The translations under genes and the position numbers were made by a program. From positions 1 through 64,000 of the forward strand of contig CAAFXS010000101.1 of assembly GCA_900767025.1 (NCBI GenBank): a stretch of DNA of 64,000 nt, in the 5' to 3' direction. The notes under the pieces were generated by a model. The model had not been told where the DNA came from. It saw only the letters and a list, made by a program, of their open reading frames with translations, and searched no databases. Shown here in pieces: positions 34,021 through 42,034 of this stretch; positions within the stretch are counted from its first letter, which is position 1, and every line of letters begins with the position of its first letter. Source of the stretch: Clostridia bacterium (lineage in GTDB: Bacteria; Bacillota; Clostridia; Oscillospirales; Acutalibacteraceae).

Positions 34021-34671
34021 ATGGCAGGCAAGGATGATATTTCAATTTCCGTTATCAAGCGTTTACCGAGATATTACCGTTTTTTGCAGTCACTTAAGGA
34101 AAACGGTATTGTAAGAATAAGCTCAAAGGAGCTGGCGGCAAGAATGGGTCTTACTGCGTCACAGATAAGACACGACTTTAACTGCTTCGGCGGATTCGGT
34201 CAGCAGGGCTACGGCTACAATGTGCCGGAGCTTCACGCTAAAATCGGTGAAATTCTTTGTGTCGACAAGGAAATTAAGACCATTCTTATCGGTGCCGGTA
34301 ATCTGGGCAAGGCTGTAACAAACAAGATTTTTTCTAAAAACAGCAGCTTTAAGCTGATAGGAATTTTTGATAAAAACGAGGCGCTTTGCGGCAATATGAT
34401 TAAGGGTATTCCTGTTAGAAATATCGACTACATAGAAAATTTCTGCATTGACAACAATCCCACCTGTGCCGTTACCTGCATACCCTCCAACGATATGAGG
34501 GAGCTTACGGACCTGCTTGTTAAGCTTGGTATCAAAAGCTTTTGGAATTTTTCAAACTTTGACATTGCTATGGAGCATCCCGATGTGCTTGTGGAAAATG
34601 TGCATCTTACAGACAGCCTGCTGACCTTAGGCTATCTTACAAACAATGCTCCCTTTAACAAGGAGGATTGA
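34021..34671 (+). CDS. rex: Redox-sensing transcriptional repressor Rex
   Basis: 216 residues: N-terminal winged helix (about 1-80) with the recognition segment S-Q-I-R-H-D-F, and a Rossmann domain with G-A-G-N-L-G-K-A near 91-98 that senses the NADH/NAD+ ratio. Rex represses fermentation and respiration genes when NADH is low. It follows icd by 28 bases. I found no clear Rex palindrome (TTGTGAA-N4-TTCACAA-like) before ldh or ackA in this window. Confidence 0.95.
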   Translation: MAGKDDISISVIKRLPRYYRFLQSLKENGIVRISSKELAARMGLTASQIRHDFNCFGGFGQQGYGYNVPELHAKIGEILCVDKEIKTILIGAGNLGKAVTNKIFSKNSSFKLIGIFDKNEALCGNMIKGIPVRNIDYIENFCIDNNPTCAVTCIPSNDMRELTDLLVKLGIKSFWNFSNFDIAMEHPDVLVENVHLTDSLLTLGYLTNNAPFNKED

Positions 34672-34673
34672 GT

Positions 34674-35351
34674 TTGGAGCTTATCAGTAAAAAGGAAATT
34701 GTTGATGTTGTAAGATACAGCGACACCTCGGCAATAATTGTTGAAAAAATTCCCCTTGCAACGCCAAGTCAATATAAGGTTCAGTATTCCGTTGTGGATT
34801 TCGTAAACAAGAGTATTGATGTGTCTACAAAAAGCGCATATCTGCTGAAAAAATTCGGTGCTAATTTTAAAAGGATAAGCGAAATTATACCAAATTTTGT
34901 TCAGTGCGACGCGTCAGTTTTGTATGACAGACGAGTTCTGGCAATTTATCCAAACGGTGAGGCAGGTATTTTTGACAGAGAGGGCGAGCTTGACTGGAGC
35001 GGTAATTTTGATTACCACGAAAGGCCTATTAAATGTATGGCACTTGAGGGAAAATACTTTTGGAGCGTTTGCCCAGACGAAAACTGCGTTATCCGTTACG
35101 CTTGCCAGAATATGAAAATTGATTTAAGAATCGGCGGAGTTGACGCTGATACCTTTATCAAGCCAAGTCACATTTGTTGTGACGGCGGTGACCTTTATGT
35201 TTGCTGTGCAGGCAACAAGGTAAGGCGAATTGACGGAAACAACTACACCGTTTCCGATTATCTTAACTTTACCGACAATATTAAAAGATTTTACAAATTC
35301 GGTGAATACGCAATAGCAATTATGCACGACGGTGCGTATGTAATGGATTAA
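34674..35351 (+). CDS. Unknown protein downstream of rex
   Basis: 225 residues that I do not recognise. No signal peptide or membrane segment. It contains several short beta-rich repeats with aromatic and glycine turns (for example near residues 75-100, 115-135 and 170-190), which could form a partial beta-propeller, but this is only an impression. AGGAGG at 34661-34666 lies one base before a TTG overlapping the rex stop, so the TTG at 34674 (7-base spacing) is the likelier start. Tight coupling to rex suggests a shared transcript. An 18-bp terminator follows. Confidence 0.7.
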   Translation: MELISKKEIVDVVRYSDTSAIIVEKIPLATPSQYKVQYSVVDFVNKSIDVSTKSAYLLKKFGANFKRISEIIPNFVQCDASVLYDRRVLAIYPNGEAGIFDREGELDWSGNFDYHERPIKCMALEGKYFWSVCPDENCVIRYACQNMKIDLRIGGVDADTFIKPSHICCDGGDLYVCCAGNKVRRIDGNNYTVSDYLNFTDNIKRFYKFGEYAIAIMHDGAYVMD

Positions 35352-35361
35352 AAAAGCAAAA

Positions 35362-35407
35362 GCTGAAAACGGGAGGCACACAATAAAGAGTGCCTCCCGT
35401 TTTCAGC
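35362..35407. terminator. Bidirectional 18-bp terminator
   Basis: A perfect 18-bp stem (35362-35379 with 35390-35407) with a 10-base loop. T-rich exits on both strands (TTTTGCTTTTTT on minus, TTATTTTAT on plus) fit a shared end for the rex unit and the leucine-rich-repeat gene. Confidence 0.92.
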
Positions 35408-35408
35408 G

Positions 35409-36959
35409 TTATTTTATACTGTTTATTAATGCAAAATCCTTTGCGTTGATTATGCCGTCAGGCACACAATCAAGGTACATACTGTCTTCCCCTCTTACAA
35501 CATAAGAGTTTATGTAGCTGTAAAAATCCGGAAGATTATCCTTTTTTCTTGTATTATCCTTTCCGCAATCGGCACATTTGTAATTAATAAATTCATCATT
35601 ATAGCTCACAAACTTATAATAATGCGGCAAATATCCAAAATATTCTTCTATCACATCGTTACAATTTATACAGGTATATATATTAACTCCCTCAACTGTG
35701 CAGCTTGGGTCAACAGTAGTAAGTGAATAGCTATGCTCTGTCTTATCAACATAATCGGTTTTATAGCTTTCGTAACAAATAATGCATTTATGTAAGGTAT
35801 ATCCTTCTTCATAGCAATTCGGCGGCACTACCGTGATTTCATACTCATGCTCGTGATTGTTATATGCATAATGAATTACAGCGTTTTTCTCAAAGGGATT
35901 GCTCATAAACAAGGTGTTCCATTTTTCCTCTGTTCCGGCGTAATAAACATCTGTCAACTCGAAACATCCTTTGAATGAGTCGGATGAAATATGACTTACC
36001 GAATCCGGAATTGTAACACTTTTTAAGCCTTTGCAGCGGCGAAAAGCATCGGAGCCGATTGACTCCAGGGTGCTTGGAAAGGTTATTGTTTCAATATTTT
36101 CACAGGAATAAAATGCAGCTGCATTAACGCGGGTTACACCCTCGGGAATTACTAAATCGGTAATCAGCTCACCGTTCAAATACAGTTTATGAGATGTGTA
36201 TATAGGGTTGGAATTACTGCTATAAAACGAATATCCGCACCAATTTTCAATACTGTTTGTATTCACATATGATAAAACTGTATTTCGAAATGCATATTGC
36301 ATTACTTTTAGATTTTTTGAATAGATGTTTAAGTCATCCAATTCGGAATCATAAAATGCATATCTGCCAATATAATTCACATTTTCGGGTATAGTTATTT
36401 CAACCAAGCCGCTGGAAGCAAATGCATAATCACCTATGGTTGTAACAGAGTCGGGAATGTCAATATGCTTTAAATTTACACAGTTATAAAATGTATACGG
36501 AGAAATTTCAACAAGACTGTTGGAAAGATGTATTTTTTCCAGGCTGATACAATTTTCAAAAACACGGTCAACTATCATTGTAACGCTGTCCGGTATGTAT
36601 ATTTCCACTAAAGACTTGCATTGCTCAAAGGCATTACAATATATAGTTGTTAATGTATTAGGCAGTGTCACATTAACTAAATTTTCACACTGCAGGAAAG
36701 CAAACTCCGATATCGCAGTTATACCCTCTTCAATAATAACATTTGTAACATCATTGATAAAATCATACTCATTGGTATAAAACTCCTGCATCTCACCGCT
36801 TCCGGAAATTGTAAGGGTGGTGCTTTCAGCATCATAAGACCAGGTAGCATTTTCACCGCAGGAGCCTGATGTTACATCCTCGGCAAAAGCCGAAAAGCAA
36901 ACTGAAAATGCAGTTAAAACCAAGACAACACTTAAAAATATGCTGACAATCCTTTTCAT
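35409..36959 (-). CDS. Secreted BspA-type leucine-rich-repeat protein with dockerin-like tail
   Basis: 516 residues. A signal peptide (residues 1-26, ending S-A-F-A) is followed by a G-T/W-S-Y-D lead-in domain, then about ten LRR_5 repeats (I-P-D-S-V-T-x-I-G-x-x-A-F-x-x-C) from roughly 60 to 370. A Cys-rich zone with C-x2-C pairs follows (about 390-475; C-I-I-C, C-I-N-C, C-A-D-C). The final 20 residues, D-G-I-I-N-A-K-D-F-A-L-I, look like one half of a type I dockerin; a full dockerin has two such repeats. It probably acts at the surface in adhesion or protein assembly. Its leader carries a structured RNA and a terminator. Confidence 0.85.
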   Translation of the reverse strand: MKRIVSIFLSVVLVLTAFSVCFSAFAEDVTSGSCGENATWSYDAESTTLTISGSGEMQEFYTNEYDFINDVTNVIIEEGITAISEFAFLQCENLVNVTLPNTLTTIYCNAFEQCKSLVEIYIPDSVTMIVDRVFENCISLEKIHLSNSLVEISPYTFYNCVNLKHIDIPDSVTTIGDYAFASSGLVEITIPENVNYIGRYAFYDSELDDLNIYSKNLKVMQYAFRNTVLSYVNTNSIENWCGYSFYSSNSNPIYTSHKLYLNGELITDLVIPEGVTRVNAAAFYSCENIETITFPSTLESIGSDAFRRCKGLKSVTIPDSVSHISSDSFKGCFELTDVYYAGTEEKWNTLFMSNPFEKNAVIHYAYNNHEHEYEITVVPPNCYEEGYTLHKCIICYESYKTDYVDKTEHSYSLTTVDPSCTVEGVNIYTCINCNDVIEEYFGYLPHYYKFVSYNDEFINYKCADCGKDNTRKKDNLPDFYSYINSYVVRGEDSMYLDCVPDGIINAKDFALINSIK

Positions 36960-36980
36960 ACCATATCCCCCTTATATGAT

Positions 36981-37010
36981 AAAAAATGCGTAGCCGCAAA
37001 GGACTACGCA
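36981..37010 (-). terminator. Intrinsic terminator in the leader of the LRR gene
   Basis: On the minus strand a 9-bp stem with one G-U pair (TGCGTAGTC with GGCTACGCA), a 6-base loop and six Ts directly after. It ends 22 bases before the LRR start codon, so it either ends a separate small RNA or attenuates the gene. Confidence 0.8.
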
Positions 37011-37032
37011 ATAAAACACATAGCTCCTTGCT

Positions 37033-37141
37033 ACCACACAAAATTAAACACATCGCAAAAGGCGTGCCTAAACAGAGCCTGTGTTTTTAGCATAAAAAAC
37101 ATCACACCCACTCTGCGACAATATATTTAATTTTGTGTGGT
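37033..37141 (-). ncRNA. Unassigned structured RNA before the LRR gene
   Basis: A perfect 16-bp closing stem (37126-37141 with 37033-37048) encloses TCGCA/TGCGA, then GGTGTG/CACGCC with one wobble pair, then two short hairpins (GTTTTT/AAAAAC and ACAG/CTGT). The predicted start of the promoter at 37148-37176 falls on the first base of the closing stem. A terminator follows at 36981-37010. I could not match it to TPP, purine, SAM, c-di-GMP, THF, glycine, cobalamin, T-box or 6S patterns from memory. Confidence 0.65.
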
Positions 37142-37147
37142 AAGTTT

Positions 37148-37176
37148 ATTGTAACACATATATTTTATTATTGCAA
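37148..37176 (-). promoter_or_regulatory. Promoter of the structured RNA/LRR gene
   Basis: TTGCAA (37171-37176) and TACAAT (37148-37153), 17-base spacer, minus strand. The start is expected about 37141, the 5' end of the RNA stem. The ldh stop codon is only a few bases upstream. Confidence 0.65.
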
Positions 37177-37181
37177 TATTT

Positions 37182-38126
37182 TTAAATTCCTATCTCTTCC
37201 TTCATTTCCTTAATTATATCGGCAGAGGCTTTGAATTTTTCCTTTTCATCATGGGAAAGATTGATTTCAAGAACCTCCTTAACGCCGTTTCTGTTAACCA
37301 CTGAGGGAACGCCGATATAAATTCCCTTTTCGCCGTACTCACCCTTTAGATATGTTGAAACGGTAAAAACGGAATTTTCGTCAAAAAGCACTGCACGGCT
37401 GAGCCTTGCAAGCACCATACCGATGCCGTAGTAGGTAGCTTTTTTGGCTTTTATAATTTCATAGGCGGAGTCACGGACATCAACGGCTATTTCCCTCATA
37501 TCCTCCATAAGTGACGGATTATTTTTGTTTAAATCGGACAGGGGTTTAACGGACACCGAGGCACTGCTCCAGGCAACAAACTCGCTGTCACCGTGCTCGC
37601 CGATTACATAGGCGTGAACATTCCGTGGATTAACCTTAAAATAATCGCTCATCATATGGCGTAGCCTTGCAGAATCAAGACTTGTGCCGGAGCCTAAAAC
37701 TCTGCCTGATGGAAAGCCGGACAGATTGTAAACAACCTGTGTCATAATATCAACAGGATTTGTTGCCACAAGAAAAACACCGCTGAAGCCGCTTGAAACA
37801 ATGGGATTGACTATTGATTTAAACACCTCAAAATTTTTCAGCAGTAAATCACGGCGGCTTTCACCGGGCTTTTGTGGTGCACCGGCACAGATTACAACCA
37901 AATCCGCATCCTTACAGTCATCGTATTCGCCTGCGTATATTTTCATTGAGCTTGGCGCAAAAGGCAAGCCGTGGCTTAAATCAGCCGCCTCTCCCCTTGC
38001 TCTTTCCTTATTTATATCAATAAGCACAAGCTCGTCACAAATATTTTGATTAAGCATGGAATAGGCAAAGCTCATACCCACCATACCGACACCCACGATA
38101 ACAACCTTTTTATTATCCTTATACAT
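37182..38126 (-). CDS. ldh: L-lactate dehydrogenase
   Basis: 314 residues. Reduces pyruvate to L-lactate with NADH, recycling NAD+ in fermentation. N-terminal G-V-G-M-V-G-M loop (residues 12-18), the substrate loop Q-K-P-G-E-S-R-R near 85-92 and catalytic His178 in G-E-H-G-D-S are present; Gln at 85 fits lactate rather than malate dehydrogenase. The ATG at 38126 was chosen because it starts the family-like sequence; the longer frame reads back through a hairpin. Its GGGTGA site lies in that hairpin's arm (38131-38142). Confidence 0.92.
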   Translation of the reverse strand: MYKDNKKVVIVGVGMVGMSFAYSMLNQNICDELVLIDINKERARGEAADLSHGLPFAPSSMKIYAGEYDDCKDADLVVICAGAPQKPGESRRDLLLKNFEVFKSIVNPIVSSGFSGVFLVATNPVDIMTQVVYNLSGFPSGRVLGSGTSLDSARLRHMMSDYFKVNPRNVHAYVIGEHGDSEFVAWSSASVSVKPLSDLNKNNPSLMEDMREIAVDVRDSAYEIIKAKKATYYGIGMVLARLSRAVLFDENSVFTVSTYLKGEYGEKGIYIGVPSVVNRNGVKEVLEINLSHDEKEKFKASADIIKEMKEEIGI

Positions 38127-38130
38127 AAAA

Positions 38131-38164
38131 TCACCCAAGGATATTATAACCAATCCTTGGGTGA
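38131..38164 (-). promoter_or_regulatory. Hairpin between the phosphoribosyltransferase gene and ldh
   Basis: A perfect 12-bp inverted repeat (38131-38142 with 38153-38164), followed on the minus strand by TTTT and the ldh ATG. The likely ldh ribosome binding site (TTGGGTGA) lies in the 3' arm, and TATAAT lies in the loop. It may act as a weak terminator, hide the ribosome site, or both. Confidence 0.55.
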
Positions 38165-38172
38165 AAATTATA

Positions 38173-38715
38173 TTATTTAAAAAACAGCGGAAGCTTTTCA
38201 AGAAAGACGATATCGTCTCTGTCAGCGGCATCGCCCTCTGCAAGAGGTGCACAAGAGGCAACGATATTACCGTCAAAGGCTTTTACAAGTCCTTCAACAA
38301 CCTTAAGGCTTTCACCGGTGGAAATAACATCGTCCACAATAAGAACTCTCTTGCCTTTGAGCAAATCGCCGTCCTCGTGACCCAGATACAAGGTTTGCTC
38401 CTTTTGAGTAGTGATACTCCTTACCGAAAAGGAAACAGGATTATCCATATAAACCTTAACGCCCTTGCGGACAACTATGTACTTTTTGCCTGAAAGCCTG
38501 CTCATTTCGTAAGCAAGAGGAATTGATTTAGCCTCGGGTGTAACGATATAGTCAAACTCCGGTGCTTTATCAAGCAAAGCCTTGGCACACGCCTGAGTAA
38601 GCTCCACATCACCAAAAAGTATAAACGCCGCAATATCAAGCTTATCCGAAACGGGAAAACGCTTTAACTGTCTCTCAAGCCCTGCAATTTTCAGGGTATA
38701 ATATTCATCACTCAT
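38173..38715 (-). CDS. Phosphoribosyltransferase family protein (adenine PRTase-like)
   Basis: 180 residues with the PRPP motif V-L-I-V-D-D-V-I-S-T-G-E-S at 124-136. It is near the size of adenine phosphoribosyltransferase and keeps the P-E-A-K-S/G-I-P-L-A segment near 60-67 typical of Apt and PurR-like PRTases, but the substrate base is not fixed by sequence alone. It overlaps the HIT-protein gene by four bases, which suits a purine salvage pair. Confidence 0.8.
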   Translation of the reverse strand: MSDEYYTLKIAGLERQLKRFPVSDKLDIAAFILFGDVELTQACAKALLDKAPEFDYIVTPEAKSIPLAYEMSRLSGKKYIVVRKGVKVYMDNPVSFSVRSITTQKEQTLYLGHEDGDLLKGKRVLIVDDVISTGESLKVVEGLVKAFDGNIVASCAPLAEGDAADRDDIVFLEKLPLFFK

Positions 38716-39044
38716 ATTATTTTTTCTCCCAGCTTTGTTCCGCCAACAAGGTGAAAATGAAGGTGCATAACTGTCTGACCTGCATCCTCACCGCAGTTGT
38801 TGATAATTCTGTATGAATCAATTCCCTGGGATTTTGCAATCTCGGGAATCTTTTCAAAAATGTGAGCAACATACTTGCTGTTTTCGGCATTAACGCCGTT
38901 GGCACAGCAGATATGCTCCTTAGGAACAATGATTGTATGAACAGGTGCAACAGGATTAATGTCCTGAAAAGCAAGAATCATATCATCCTCGTAAACCTTT
39001 GTTGAAGGGATATTCCCAGCAATTATTTCACAAAACAAGCACAT
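38712..39044 (-). CDS. HIT-family nucleotide-binding protein
   Basis: 110 residues with the histidine triad His94-x-His96-x-His98 (H-L-H-F-H-L) and an N-terminal C-x2-C (C-L-F-C). HINT/HIT enzymes hydrolyse adenosine phosphoramidates or dinucleoside polyphosphates; the aminoacyl-adenylate products of synthetases are known substrates, which fits its place 10 bases behind alaS. The ATG at 39044 is used because AGGAGG lies 6 bases upstream, touching the alternative GTG. Confidence 0.9.
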   Translation of the reverse strand: MCLFCEIIAGNIPSTKVYEDDMILAFQDINPVAPVHTIIVPKEHICCANGVNAENSKYVAHIFEKIPEIAKSQGIDSYRIINNCGEDAGQTVMHLHFHLVGGTKLGEKII

Positions 39045-39054
39045 AAGCACCCTC

Positions 39055-41685
39055 CTATTTAATCATTGACTTAACTGTATTTTCAACGGCGTCAAGAGCA
39101 CTGTCAAGCTTTGACAAATCCTTTGCGCCTGCCATAGCGGAATCAGGTCTTCCGCCACCGCCGCCGCCTGCAAGCTTGGCAATTTCACGAACAAGGTCAC
39201 CTGCTTTTACGCCCTTGGCAATGGCATTTTTGCCGCAAACTGCCACAAGATTTGCCTTGTCACCGTTAACGCCTGCTACAAGGGCTACAACATTGTCACC
39301 CTTATTTTTAAGGTCGTCGCCCATGGAACGAAGAGCATCCGGTGTAGTGCCCTCAACCTTGGCAACATAAAGCTCAAGACCGTCAACATCAACAGGCTTT
39401 GAGAACATATCGGAGCTTTTAAGCTTTGTAAGCTCTGCGTTAAGGCGCTGAATTTCCTTATCCTTTTCCTTTGCCTCGCCGATTACGGCTGCAATTCTGT
39501 CGCCGATTTCATTTTCACTTGTTTTAAGTGAAGATGCGGCAAGCTTAACAAGAAGCTCGTTACGGTTAAGGTATGCAAGAAGATTAAAGCCTGTAAGAGC
39601 AGTTATTCTGCGCACACCTGCGGCAACGGAGGACTCGGAGGTTATCTTAAAGAGTCCAAGCTCACCACTGTTGGAAACATGAGTACCGCCGCAGAATTCT
39701 GTTGAAAAATTGCCTGCTTTAACAACTCGAACTATATCGCCGTACTTTTCGCCGAAAAGCATCATTGCGCCCATTTTCTTTGCATCCTCAATAGGCATTT
39801 CCTGCATTGATACAGCCATTGATTTCATAATAAAATCGTTAACTATAAGCTCTGTTTTTGCAATTTCCTCAGGGGTCATGGGGTTAAAGTGCGTAAAGTC
39901 AAAGCGCACCTCATACTCATTAACAAGCTGACCTGCCTGCTCAACATGAGTACCCAGCACCTGACGGAGAGCCGCCTGCAAAAGATGAGCGGCAGTATGG
40001 TTTTTCATTATAGACAAACGCCTGTCTTTATTAAGGCTTGCGTTTACACTGTCACCTACGCTGACAATACCCTTTGAAACCTTACCGCTGTGGAGGTAAA
40101 TTCCGTCGGCATTCTTTGTGGTATCGGCAACAAGGAACACATTTGTATCACCGTTTTTGATTACACCGCTGTCGCCTACCTGACCGCCGGACTGTGCATA
40201 AAACGGTGTTTTGTCAAGAACAACAGTTCCCTCCTCATCAGCGCCGAGCATTTCTGCAAGCTCACCGTTTGAATTAATAATTGCAACAATCCTTGCATCA
40301 CACTCAAAATCCGTGTAACCAACAAAATCGGTTTTTTCAGCCTCAATTTTAATGCTTTCGCCCTTCCAAGCATCTGCACCTGCATCCTTACGGGCGGCAC
40401 GGGCAGTTGCCTTTTGGTTTGCAAGAAGAGCATTAAACTTATCCTCATCAACGGTAATTCCCTTTTCCTCAAGAATATCCTTTGTTAAATCAAGAGGGAA
40501 TCCGTAGGTGTCATTAAGCTTAAATGCGTCCTCGCCGGAGAAAACATTACCGTCCATATTGGTAATATATTCATCAAGGAGGGCAAGACCTGCGTCAATG
40601 GTTTTGCCGAAGGACTCCTCCTCTGCAAGAATAACCTTTGTAATAAGCTCTTCCTTATCTGCAAGCTCGGGATAAGCCACTCTGTTTTCATCAATTACGG
40701 TTTTGCACACTTTGTAAAGGAACGGCTCGTTGACACCCAAAAGCCTGCCGTGACGGCAAGCTCTGCGGATAAGGCGGCGAAGCACATATCCCCTGCCGTT
40801 ATTTGACGGAATTACGCCGTCGCCGATCATAAAGGTTGATGAACGGACATGGTCGGTAATAACACGCAGTGAAACATCCTTCTTTTCGTCCTCATGATAG
40901 GTAACGCCTGAAATTTCGCTGATTTTTTTCATAATATTCTGAACGGTATCAACCTCAAAAATATTATCAACGCCCTGCATAATGCAGGCAAGTCTTTCAA
41001 GACCCATACCTGTATCGATATTAGGATGTGAAAGCGGTGTATAGTTATTATTTCCGTCATTATCAAACTGGGTGAAAACATTGTTCCAGAACTCTGTATA
41101 CCTGTCGCACTCGCAGCCCGGTCCGCAGTCAGGACTGCCGCATCCGTATTTTTCGCCTCTATCAAAGTAAATCTCGGAACAGGGGCCGCAGGGACCTGAG
41201 CCGTGCTCCCAGAAATTATCCTCTTTGCCTAAACGAACAATATGTGACGGGTCAACGCCGTTTTGCTTTGTCCAGATTTCAAAAGCCTCGTCATCGTTTT
41301 CGTAAATAGTGATATAAAGCTTGTCCTCCGGCATTTCAAGGACCTTTGTGCAGAATTCCCACGCCCAGGCAGTTGCCTCTTTTTTAAAATAATCTCCGAA
41401 GGAAAAATTACCAAGCATTTCAAAAAATGTGCCGTGGCGTGCGGTTTTGCCTACGCATTCAATATCCGGAGTACGAATACATTTCTGGCAGGTGGTAACT
41501 CTTTTCCTTGGCGGTGTAACCTCGCCGGTAAAATACTTTTTCATAGGTGCCATACCGGAGTTAATGAGCAAAAGGCTCTTATCCCCGTCCGGTACAAGAG
41601 AAAAGCTGGGGAGCCTTAAATGACCCTTGCTTTCAAAGAAAGAAAGGTACTTTTCCCTTAAATCATTTAATGAAGTCCATTCCAT
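39055..41685 (-). CDS. alaS: Alanyl-tRNA synthetase
   Basis: An 876-residue class II synthetase charging tRNA-Ala. Order: catalytic domain (motif 2 near T-F-F-E-M-L-G-N-F-S-F-G-D), tRNA recognition, the editing domain with zinc ligands H-T-A-A-H and C-G-G-T-H, and a C-terminal DHHA1/C-Ala domain with a glycine run (G-G-G-G-G-G-R-P-D). A GAGG site precedes the ATG. No T-box leader is visible upstream: only about 85 bases separate it from the ydbC-like stop, and no T-box specifier or antiterminator pattern was seen. Confidence 0.97.
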   Translation of the reverse strand: MEWTSLNDLREKYLSFFESKGHLRLPSFSLVPDGDKSLLLINSGMAPMKKYFTGEVTPPRKRVTTCQKCIRTPDIECVGKTARHGTFFEMLGNFSFGDYFKKEATAWAWEFCTKVLEMPEDKLYITIYENDDEAFEIWTKQNGVDPSHIVRLGKEDNFWEHGSGPCGPCSEIYFDRGEKYGCGSPDCGPGCECDRYTEFWNNVFTQFDNDGNNNYTPLSHPNIDTGMGLERLACIMQGVDNIFEVDTVQNIMKKISEISGVTYHEDEKKDVSLRVITDHVRSSTFMIGDGVIPSNNGRGYVLRRLIRRACRHGRLLGVNEPFLYKVCKTVIDENRVAYPELADKEELITKVILAEEESFGKTIDAGLALLDEYITNMDGNVFSGEDAFKLNDTYGFPLDLTKDILEEKGITVDEDKFNALLANQKATARAARKDAGADAWKGESIKIEAEKTDFVGYTDFECDARIVAIINSNGELAEMLGADEEGTVVLDKTPFYAQSGGQVGDSGVIKNGDTNVFLVADTTKNADGIYLHSGKVSKGIVSVGDSVNASLNKDRRLSIMKNHTAAHLLQAALRQVLGTHVEQAGQLVNEYEVRFDFTHFNPMTPEEIAKTELIVNDFIMKSMAVSMQEMPIEDAKKMGAMMLFGEKYGDIVRVVKAGNFSTEFCGGTHVSNSGELGLFKITSESSVAAGVRRITALTGFNLLAYLNRNELLVKLAASSLKTSENEIGDRIAAVIGEAKEKDKEIQRLNAELTKLKSSDMFSKPVDVDGLELYVAKVEGTTPDALRSMGDDLKNKGDNVVALVAGVNGDKANLVAVCGKNAIAKGVKAGDLVREIAKLAGGGGGGRPDSAMAGAKDLSKLDSALDAVENTVKSMIK

Positions 41686-41732
41686 ATTTATAACCTCGAT
41701 TTTAAATCGTAATTCAAATTGTCAATAACAAA

Positions 41733-41762
41733 AGCCTAAGGGCAACAGTTGTTGCCCTTAAT
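41733..41762 (-). terminator. Terminator after the PC4-like gene
   Basis: An 11-bp stem (41737-41747 with 41750-41760) around a tiny loop, with CTTTTG on the minus-strand exit. It separates the PC4-like/ackA unit from alaS. Confidence 0.7.
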
Positions 41763-41769
41763 CCTTTAA

Positions 41770-41985
41770 TTAAAGCTTTTCAACAAGCTTGGTAAGTTCC
41801 TTAACCTCATCGACGGTGAAGGTAAGACCCTTACTCATTTTTGAGTGATCGGGTGACCAGTCACGAACATCAATCTTTGGCTCACGGCCGTTCCAGGAAA
41901 TCATATTGACTTCTCTTGTCCAGCCTCTTGCAGTTTCGGAAATTACACCGAGATGCTCTGTGATTTCATACTTAATCTCCGGCAT
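41770..41985 (-). CDS. PC4/YdbC-like single-stranded nucleic-acid-binding protein
   Basis: 71 residues resembling YdbC, a bacterial relative of the PC4/Sub1 coactivator fold that binds single-stranded DNA or RNA. The pattern W-x-R-E-V-N-x-I-S-W-N-G, then K-x-D-x-R-D-W, and a final helix (F-T-V-D-E-V-K-E-L) fits this small family. AGGAG precedes the ATG. It lies 49 bases after ackA and may share its transcript. Confidence 0.8.
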   Translation of the reverse strand: MPEIKYEITEHLGVISETARGWTREVNMISWNGREPKIDVRDWSPDHSKMSKGLTFTVDEVKELTKLVEKL

Positions 41986-42034
41986 TGAAAACTCCTCCTT
42001 TACAGTATTTTAAAAAAAGTGTAACTTAACTAAA

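Noticed and set aside
36981..37176. Known riboswitch class for the LRR leader RNA
   Set aside because: Compared by eye with TPP, purine, SAM, c-di-GMP, THF, glycine, cobalamin and T-box patterns; none of their invariant segments is present.
41686..41769. Possible T-box leader of alaS
   Set aside because: Too short, and no specifier loop, T-box sequence or antiterminator is visible; only the terminator of the upstream gene was found.
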